Shown: piece by piece, positions 56,706-64,000 of the stretch
Position numbering within the stretch: the stretch's first letter is position 1
Layout: each line of letters begins with the position of its first letter
Origin: Saccopteryx bilineata
Lineage: Eukaryota > Chordata > Mammalia > Chiroptera > Emballonuridae
Direction of reading: 5' to 3'
Assembly (NCBI RefSeq): GCF_036850765.1
Contig: NC_089493.1
Coordinates: forward strand, 268,811,034 to 268,875,033
DNA length: 64,000 nucleotides
The notes under the pieces: model-generated
The model's input: the letters and a program-made list of their open reading frames with translations, nothing else
Database searches by the model: none
What the model was told of the DNA's origin: nothing
Program-made: the position numbers and the translations under genes

Positions 56706-56933
56706 TTGTTTGTTTGTTTTGTTTTGTTTTTAAAGATGTTATCTATTGATTTTACAGAGAGAGGAGAAAGAGAGAAGGGGGAGGAATGAGAAGTATCAGC
56801 TCATGGTTGCTTCACTTTAGGGGTTCATTGATTGCTTGTCGTATGTGCCTAGACCGGGCAAGCCCAGGGTTTTGAACCGGCGACCTCTGCATTCCAGGTC
56901 GATGCTTTATCCACTGCGCCACCACTGGTCAGG
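56706..56933 (-). mobile_element. Type B-related SINE, older, antisense
   Basis: Ends 'gcgccaccactggtcagg', with 'ttttgaaccggcgacctctg' as the reversed B-box area. It carries 'ggttcattgattgcttgtcg', a segment otherwise typical of type C 3' ends, and a (TTTG)n tail. It thus looks like an older B/C-related subfamily. Confidence 0.85.
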
Positions 56934-56939
56934 AGGTAA

Positions 56940-57790
56940 CAGCCTGTTTTAAACCTGCACAGGTGCATTGGAGAAGTAACCAGAGCCCGGACATCTTAGC
57001 TCCTCCCCACCCCTCTCTCTCCTGTGGTTGCTGCCCAGAGTGATCAGACAAACCAGTTTGCTCAGAAGAGTCCCAGTTCATGCTGGTTGTCCAGACATGC
57101 TTTTGAAAATGCCCCTTTTCACTCAAACAATGTGCCAGTTGAGACAATAAGCGACGTGGTCACCTCACCTCTGACTCCTTCGGTGTCCAGCCCAGGAAGA
57201 GAGGGGATTGGCATGTCCTGAGAGGCAAGCCCCATTGTAACATGGTATTGGCTCTCTGGAGCCGAAGAGTGCCCAGAGCTGACTTTTTTCCTGTGAAGCA
57301 GGTGAGCATGTATTGATATTTTTAGAGTTTCTCCCACCAATGACCTCAGTTCCCTCCTCAGAGATGAGACCAGTCCTGCAGGTAGTTTCCAGCTGTCCCC
57401 CAATCCCTAAATGTCTGGCACCTCCTTTAAGATTCTCACTGTTGGGACTGCTTCACCCTCCCGCCCAGGTGCAGGCCATGCCCAGGTGCAGGCCACACCC
57501 ACATCAGGCTTCCTCTCCTCTCTAGAATACATGGAATACACTCAGCTTTGCCCTGGCTTCTGGGAAGGTACAGTTGGGGCAGTGCCCACCATGGCATGGT
57601 GCCTCCAGCCCCTCTGGGTAGAAATCATATGCCAGCCCCTGTGTTTCTCATTATCTGGGGACACAGGTCAAGCTCCCAACAGTGAAGGTCTTCTCACTCA
57701 GCTATCGTGAGGAGGAAACAGAAAATGCCAGAGAACTCCAATATTTTCTCGGGAGGGCTCTTTCTCATGCTCCAATGAGTCCTATGGTAT
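56940..57790. other. Unassigned noncoding DNA
   Basis: The 57464-57500 area contains an imperfect 18-bp duplication ('caggtgcaggccatgccc' and 'caggtgcaggccacaccc'). No exon supported despite 70- to 99-codon frames. Confidence 0.45.
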
Positions 57791-57806
57791 CTTCAGGAGG
57801 GATTGT

Positions 57807-58141
57807 TTTTTTTTGTTTGTTTGTTTGGGAGTTTTTTCATGACAGAGACAGAGAGAGGGACAGATAGGGACAGGCAGACAGGAAGGGAGAAAGATGAGAA
57901 GCATCAATTCTTTGTTGTAACAACTTAGTTGTTCATTGATTGCTTTTTCATATGTTCCTTGACCGGGGGGCAACAGCAGAATGAGTGACCTTTTGCTCAA
58001 GCCAGGAACCCTGGGCTCAAGCTGGTGAGCCTTGCTTGAACCGCATAAGCCTGCGCTCAAGCTGGTGACCTTGGGGTTTCAAACCCAGGTCCTCCGCATC
58101 CCAGACTGACTCTCTATCCACTGTGCCACCACCTGGTCAGG
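57807..58141 (-). mobile_element. Type C bat SINE, full length, antisense
   Basis: T/G-rich tail, 'gatgagaagcatcaattctt', 'gctcaagctggtgagccttg', and reversed head 'tgtgccaccacctggtcagg'. CAGGAGGGATTGT at 57794-57806 and 58142-58154 is a perfect 13-bp duplication. Confidence 0.95.
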
Positions 58142-58244
58142 CAGGAGGGATTGTCGAGCCACCCAACTCCACAGCCCCTCAGCCTTCCTGCTGAGATGGC
58201 CCAGCACTTTATAAACTGTAAAGCCTGCCACACATAACTATCCA

Positions 58245-58430
58245 AGCAGCTAACATTTCCTGAGCATGACAAAGTGGCCGGGGTTTTCTATCTGTTACCC
58301 ACTAAATCCCTAAATCCCAGAGGAACCCAGCGAACCAGGGACCATTGTTATCTTAACTCTGTAAGGTCAACTATTATCTTGTCAACTGTCCCACAGCTGA
58401 AGGAACTGATGACCCAGGTTTGCTTTTTTA
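58245..58430 (-). repeat. MIR SINE, antisense
   Basis: 'gctaacatttcctgagcatg', 'gggaccattgttatcttaac' and 'caactgtcccacagctgaag' fit antisense MIR order. Confidence 0.6.
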
Positions 58431-58659
58431 AGGCTTCTTCTCTCCCTGGTGCTGGATTCAGCCCCGAGTGATCACAAGTAAAAGTTCGATGACCACATGT
58501 GAATCTTACTGAAATGATTTCTTCTCAACATTTCCAAATTTACACATGACAGGGTCCAGAATCTACCATATCCACCATTTTTTCAGTGATCTAAGTTTTG
58601 TCACTGCTCTTCTGTGTCCAGACAGATATGGAATACTAGATAATTGATTACACTAAGTA

Positions 58660-58925
58660 TGATCATGATAACTTCTATCCATCGAGCATTTACTGTGTCG
58701 CAAGTGCTGTAGTGACCCCTTTACATACAATATCTCATTTCATCTTCCCAGAAACCCTGTGAGACACATTTTGGTGCCAACATCATTTTTCACATTAAAA
58801 AAATAAAATTCTGAGGCTCAGAGTGGTTCAGTAACTTGCCCAAGGTCACACAGCTCATAGTGGCAGAGTCAGGATTAGAACTGGAGTCTTCTGGATTTCA
58901 AAACCTGTGCTCTTAACAAGCATCA
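58660..58925 (-). repeat. MIR SINE, antisense, near full length
   Basis: 'tcgagcatttactgtgtcgc', 'taacttgcccaaggtcacac', 'agctcatagtggcagagtca' and 'cctgtgctcttaaca' are a very clear antisense MIR. Confidence 0.9.
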
Positions 58926-58929
58926 GTGC

Positions 58930-60675
58930 CAGTAAAAATCACACCTTTCCTATGTCTGTTTAGAGTAAAGCAACAGCCGCCTTCCCAGGGCAGTCAGGGG
59001 TTGAGCCCCTCTGCAGAGGAACAGAGGCACCAGAGAGTCGAGGAGATGGCAGCACAGGGTGGGGGCAGCAAGCAGCAGCAGCCACACTGACTGTGACCAG
59101 GAAAAGAGGCAGCCAGGACCCAGGGGACTCATCAAGCTGAGTCACAGCCAGAGGGCTCGCTGTGGCAAGGGATGCCTCTCCCTGCCAGAGCTCACCCACA
59201 GACACCGTGACTCCAGGAATGAGACTGATGGAACTTAGAAGGCACAGGCACTGGAGTCTCTACCTATTTTGCTCTCAACCAGACACGTACTCACTTTGAA
59301 CCCTAGTTTCCTCATTCACTAAATGCTGGGGCAAGGACCCCTCAGCACCGTTTCCAAAAAGAAGTGGATAATGAAGGTAAGGAACTCATCACATATTCTA
59401 TGAAGTTTGTGGCCAGCCACTGGATCCACACCCCCACACAAACACAGACTCCCATTTGGAGAAGCAGACCCTACATCTGTGTATTATTAGCTAAGGATTT
59501 CCTAGACAAAATGAATAGATAAACAACAGAACAATGAAGAGATGCTCAGAAAGAGCCATTAATCTTGTAAAATAACTCCTCCACGTCCCTCTCAGGAGGA
59601 GCAGTCACCTGTGTGATATCCATACTTCCCCAATAGAAACCTATTTCTGAGGTTGTGGCCATTAACTATGTCCATCATTTCTTAAGGTTTATTGAAATCT
59701 GCCTTCCTGAGCCCGCTATACGGTCCTGGCCGGAGCCCTCACTATTGTTAGCCTTCACTCTTGCAAACAGTAAGGCAGCATGGCCACCTCCCCACGGGTT
59801 CCCATCTCCTCCACAGCCTCAGATGAACGCCGTTCATCTTTGTTAAGTCCAGAACAGCTGCTCCCCACGATCTGAACTTACAGAACTGCCAACAAGGCAA
59901 TCGACAATTCATGGGCATGAGTCAGGCTTCTGGGAGTTTCCAGACTGTAAAACAGTTTAGTTTCTATCATTCATAGAACACACACAGACCAAGAGAAAAT
60001 TGGCGAGGTGACTAGTGATTCTCTTTGTCTATGTCCATGGAAGAGCCACGATGAAGAAGTCCCATTAGCAGAGTAATTCCAGTAAGGATTGGATGGGAAA
60101 GCAATGCACAGGTTTTAATCGAAGCAGCCAGAGGTGCACTCGTCCCCTCTGGGAGGTGCTTCTGGCCTGTCTCACCATCTATGCAAATTAACCAGAAGCA
60201 AAAGGCTTCTCCCAGGCTTTTACCTGAAAGAACACTGGAAATTCAGTCATTCAGCCTTAATGCTAACCTTCATTAAATGCCAATACTTTTTAGGACCTGA
60301 CACATTTTACTTGACCAGCATTTCTGAGATAAAGCATGTTAATCAAGTTGTCTCCTGAGGGGAGCTTGGAGGGGAAAGACAGAGTAGATATAAGGCCCTG
60401 GATACCAGCATCAGGAAAAGACTTCTCTGGGCAGACAGGGTTTGGGGAGCCTGGCAGCAGTGACAGGGACACTTCTACCAGCAGTGCCCCCTGAACTCAA
60501 GTAGCCAGGCCGGTCAGTCTAGAACATACCAATCACTTCTTCCCACTCAACTCGCCTCTGGCCCAGATCACTGATCTTTACACATAACTAGTGACCAGCT
60601 GCCTGTCTGGTCAGAACCACATTCACAATTCCTAAAGAAGAGAGTGGGTTTTTTTTTAAATTAACGTACATTTTG
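58930..60675. other. Mostly unassigned; one weak MIR
   Basis: 59240-59390 has MIR-like text ('gtactcactttgaaccctag', 'tttcctcattcactaaatgc'). The remainder shows no gene or assignable repeat. Confidence 0.45.
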
Positions 60676-60678
60676 TTC

Positions 60679-60703
60679 ACACACACACACACACACACAC
60701 ACA
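60679..60703. repeat. (CA)n microsatellite
   Basis: About twelve CA units. Confidence 0.95.
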
Positions 60704-60704
60704 G

Positions 60705-62005
60705 AATTAGAGCACAGAAACTCTGCTCAGGGAGGTATCACAATCACAGATATCCTCAAGGTGCTATGAAAATACGATGGTAGCAGCAGCAACAACAAAA
60801 ACACCCTCAGAATGAAAATGAAGTGTTAGGTTAATCTCTGACATGGGGGCGGTGCTGCATAGACGCATGCCCAAACCATTTCATAGCTGCTCCTTCATTG
60901 AACTTGCATTTCTCTCTTAGGGAGAAAGTGGGCTAGGTCCTTGCTACCAGGTGGAGGTGAGGGGTGCTGGGGGCTAAGTGATTTGCATCTCAAAGACTAA
61001 AGCCCCGCTTTCCCAATGCAAGGATCCTCAGAGATTTCCCACTGCAGTACTGAAAGGCAGGTAAGGTCAGCTGCAAAGACTCAGCCACACGGGTGACCCA
61101 GGAATCTGAACTGCTGGGAGTCCAGGCTTTCACTCAAGTCAGACAGGATCAGGGGCTGCTCAGTGCATGGGAGGCCAGTTCTCTCCCTGTGCCAAATTAC
61201 GTATTCTGTTTGGTACTTTACATGCTCAACACATGAGCCATTAAAATGCAGAAAAATAAACAATCACTTAAAACTAAAGAGTGGGAGGAATCTGCTCTCC
61301 CAACTTCAAATAAAGAGTTTTTGTGAGTAAGCCACAGCATGGTTTCTGAGACTTTGGGCTCACTTCCTATTTCAAGATAAGCGAGAGTGAACTGATCTTT
61401 AAGTCTTCACTCCAGTCTCTAATTCACCCCATTAGTTACTATTAGCAGGTAGTATTCTCATCTGCCCCCTGTCAGAGCCGCACCTTTCTCTCTGGGGACA
61501 CATCTGGCTTAGCCTTCAACGGATCAGATTTTCACAGCTGCACGTGGGATCTTAACCCTCCTACTCCCCGGCTTCTAATAGAATGCAAACTGCTAATGGG
61601 ATGTTCAAGTTCATAGCCCTGCAGGGTCTCCAGAGGGTGTCTGATGATTCTCTAAGTTTATATTTAAAGTTGATGATCTCAAAAAGTCTCACAAATTAAC
61701 TAGATGGGCACTTTGAAACGTTTATCAGATGGGACTTTGCTTGGTTATTTTAAATCTAACAGTTTCCATTACTTGCATTTTGGCTGTAAGTGTTAACATT
61801 TCTGCCAAAAGGGCCTGGGATTATCTGTCTTTAGTGAAAAATAATTTTTCCTAGAATTCTGAATGGGGGATCAGTGTTGCTCTGATTAGAGTGAGAGAAG
61901 GGAATGAAGCTAACATACATTCTACATAGTTATTTGTCTCCATCGTCACATATTGTATGTAAGAACATAATGCCACCTTAAGTATGTGCCTTAATAATAT
62001 GTACC
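60705..62005. other. Unassigned noncoding DNA
   Basis: No repeat or exon recognised over 1.3 kb. Contains scattered AATAAA-like strings of no clear meaning. Confidence 0.45.
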
Positions 62006-62021
62006 TTTGAGAATAATGTTG

Positions 62022-62327
62022 CCTGACCTGTGGTGGCGCAGTGGATAAAGCGTCGACCTGGAAATGCTGAGGTCGCCGGTTCGAAACCCTGGGCTTGCCT
62101 GGTCAAGGCACATATGGGAGTTGATGCTTCCTGCTCCTCCCTCCCTTCTCTCTCTGTCTCTCTCCTCTCTCTCTTTCCCTCTTTCTCTCCTTTCTAAAAT
62201 GAAATAAAATAAAAATAAAATAAAAAAAAACTGATGATTGATGCTTCTCATCTCTCTCCGTTCCTGTCTGTCTATCCCTCTCCCTGACTCTCTCTCTGTC
62301 TCTGTAAAAAAAATAAAGAAAAAAAAA
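62022..62327 (+). mobile_element. Chimeric SINE: type B body plus type C 3' end
   Basis: 62022-62222 is a type B SINE ('cctgacctgtggtggcgcag' head, B box GGTTCGAAACC near 62078, CT tract, A-rich tail). Directly after its A-rich tail, 62226-62327 is the type C 3' terminal segment ('actgatgattgatgcttctc' through a CT tract to a second A tail). AGAATAATGTTG flanks the whole unit (62010-62021 and 62328-62339). No duplication is seen at the internal junction. Confidence 0.88.
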
Positions 62328-62339
62328 AGAATAATGTTG

Positions 62340-62910
62340 GCCAGGGTCTTCATTAGGATTCATTTCCCCTCCAAAAGATTCCAAAAGAAGGAATTGGAGT
62401 CAAGTTCCTTCTTTGGAGGTGTTCTGAGAAACAACCAAGGGGACAGGTAAAGGGAGGTAGGCAGAAGAGAACAGCCAGTGAGGGGTATTGTCATGAACAG
62501 GTTGTCTCTGAAGGCCACCTGGGCTCAATACAGCTATGAGCTTCCAAGGAGCCATCTTGAACCCTTCTCAGAGTCTGTCTAATAAGTAATATCTACCAAA
62601 CCAAAGCAGGGGTGTTTATCCACTCAAAACTTTATTTCTTAATCGTGGAGGGTTGTCCCTGGAGGTGTCAAATGCCTGGCACCCCTGGGCTGTCCACACT
62701 CAGGCTAGGCAAGTCCGCAGGTCTTGGCGGAAGCACCCTATAGCTGTGTGTGCTGAGGCGGGGATGTTGTCCCACACACTCACTCTCCGGAAGCTGCAGA
62801 TGGATCGAGAGGAGTCCTGGGGAACTAGACATGGTGTCAGCAGCACTTTGAAGTCGGTACTGAGATAATCAGTTCTTGGAATATTTCATTTGAAAGTGAT
62901 TTTAGAGATT
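62340..62910. other. Unassigned noncoding DNA
   Basis: No repeat or exon recognised. Confidence 0.5.
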
Positions 62911-62914
62911 GTAT

Positions 62915-63355
62915 TCATTTCCTAGGGCTGTCATAACAAATGACCGCAAACAACAGAAATGTATTCTCTCACAGTTTTGGAGCCAGAAGTCCGAAATCTG
63001 GGTGTTGGCAGCACCACGCTCCCCCTGAAGGCTCAGTGGGACAATTGAGCCTCACCTCCTCTCTCTTCCAGGGCTCTGGGCCAGTGCTGCTTGGCTTGTG
63101 GCCACATCACTCTGACTGCTCTCTCTGTCTTCAGAGTGCCCCTCCTCTCCCATCTGTCTGTCTCTATCCCCTTCTCATAAGGACACTTGTCCTTTGGTTT
63201 TAGTGCCATTCAGGTAATCCAAGGTGATCTCATCTCAAAATTCTGAATTACTTACATCTGCAGAGACCCTTTTTTCCCTATAAAGTAACGTTCTCAGGGT
63301 CCAGGTGTTAGAACGTCTACGTAGGTTTTGAGGGGGCACCATTTAACCCACTCCA
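62915..63355 (-). mobile_element. MLT1-like MaLR solo LTR, antisense
   Basis: 'ttcctagggctgtcataaca', 'caacagaaatgtattctctc', 'tcataaggacacttgtcctt', 'ttacatctgcagagaccctt' and 'ccatttaacccactcca' run in antisense MaLR order over ~440 bp, close to full LTR length. Confidence 0.88.
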
Positions 63356-63374
63356 GAGATCAAGGATTCAAAAG

Positions 63375-63490
63375 CTCAATTTAATGGATAAATAAGGTCA
63401 CTAAGCCTGGAAAGTCAAAACGACTTTCAAGGTTCAAGGTCATACCGTCGGAGCCAGACAAGGAGCCAGACCCTGGTCTCCAAGTGTGAA
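63375..63490 (-). repeat. MIR fragment, antisense
   Basis: 'aggttcaaggtcataccgtc' and 'ggagccagacaaggagccag' resemble the antisense MIR 'cccaaggtcacacagc' and head region. Confidence 0.5.
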
Positions 63491-63494
63491 AACA

Positions 63495-64000
63495 GAATTC
63501 ACCCAATTGCTCAGGACATAAATCCAGGAGTCATCCCTTACCTCTTACTTTTCTTCATCTCCTGCATCCATCTATCAGCACAGGTATCCTCTTCATTCCC
63601 AGACGACATCCTGTGGCCTGCTGCCTCTCACCTCCTCTGCCTCCATCTCCAGAGTCAAGCAATATCTCCCCTGGCTCAATGCGCTTGCCTCCTGACTGCT
63701 TCTCCTCTCGGTTTTCCATAGTTCATTCTCCACGGCCAACTCCAAATGCGTTTCCAAGCAAATCAGTCTCTTGCTTCAAACTTTCAGTGTTTCTCATCAC
63801 ACCGAGACCGGAGTGCAGCCCCCGGCCCTTGGTGCCCCAGTGACCCACCTCCCCACCTCCCTGTCTCACCTCCTGCCACCCATGTTCCCCCTGCAGCATC
63901 TCCGGCAACTCTGCTGCCGTTCTGTCGCCCAAACACACTGCATCTTTGCCTCATTAGGACCGCCACATCTGCACCCGGCAACCTAGCACATTTCCCCCCC
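63495..64000 (+). repeat. L2 LINE, sense, running off the window
   Basis: 'aatccaggagtcatccctta', 'cctccatctccagagtcaag', 'ggctcaatgcgcttgcctcc' and 'caaatcagtctcttgcttca' follow the L2 coding/3' region ('cttggagtcatccttgact ... agcctcctaactggtctcc'). Frames are broken. Confidence 0.65.

Noticed and set aside
57464..57500. Imperfect 18-bp direct repeat
   Set aside because: Only two units with three mismatches. Too small to interpret.

Overview
The window is noncoding mammalian nuclear DNA, almost certainly from a bat and most likely a horseshoe-bat-type (rhinolophoid) species. The lineage call rests on three interleaved families of tRNA-derived SINEs with intact A and B boxes: a ~370-bp family (type A), a ~200-bp family (type B) and a ~340-bp family (type C), plus one older Ves-like copy. 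I recognise these heads and tails from horseshoe bat sequence. This is memory, not a database search. Beneath them lies the standard placental layer of MIR, L2, old L1, MLT1-like and other LTRs, and MER5-like hAT fragments.

I found no supportable protein-coding gene, exon, functional RNA gene or CpG island. The longest open frame is 197 codons (6533-7126, minus) and resembles nothing I know. The other long frames lie in SINEs or old repeats. The window therefore looks like a gene desert or part of a large intron.

Layout. 1-13.6 kb: MIR fragments, two MLT1-like LTRs (one split by a type A SINE) and AT-rich single-copy-looking DNA. 13.7-25.4 kb: a type A SINE, an ERV LTR, a three-layer nest (LTR, type C SINE, type B SINE) at 17.8-18.7 kb, two L1 3' ends, hAT remnants, and an L2 split by an L1 fragment. 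25.4-35.4 kb: an inverted pair of type A SINEs, an L1 3' end, an old LTR and more SINEs. 35.4-47.4 kb: a 33-bp minisatellite, a well-preserved hAT MITE, two head-to-tail type A SINEs and a motif-rich candidate regulatory block near 47.1 kb. 47.4-64 kb: an antisense L1, an L2 split by a type A SINE, a MIR split by an LTR, an ERV LTR, type C SINEs, a chimeric B/C SINE at 62.0 kb, and an MLT1-like LTR followed by MIR and L2 running off the right edge.

The most distinctive observations are the chimeric SINE bounded by one target-site duplication, an internal 22-bp duplication that splits the type A SINEs into two subfamilies, the triple nest, and the hAT MITE. None is a new molecular system. All old-repeat calls are by eye from remembered consensus sequences, so their boundaries are approximate.
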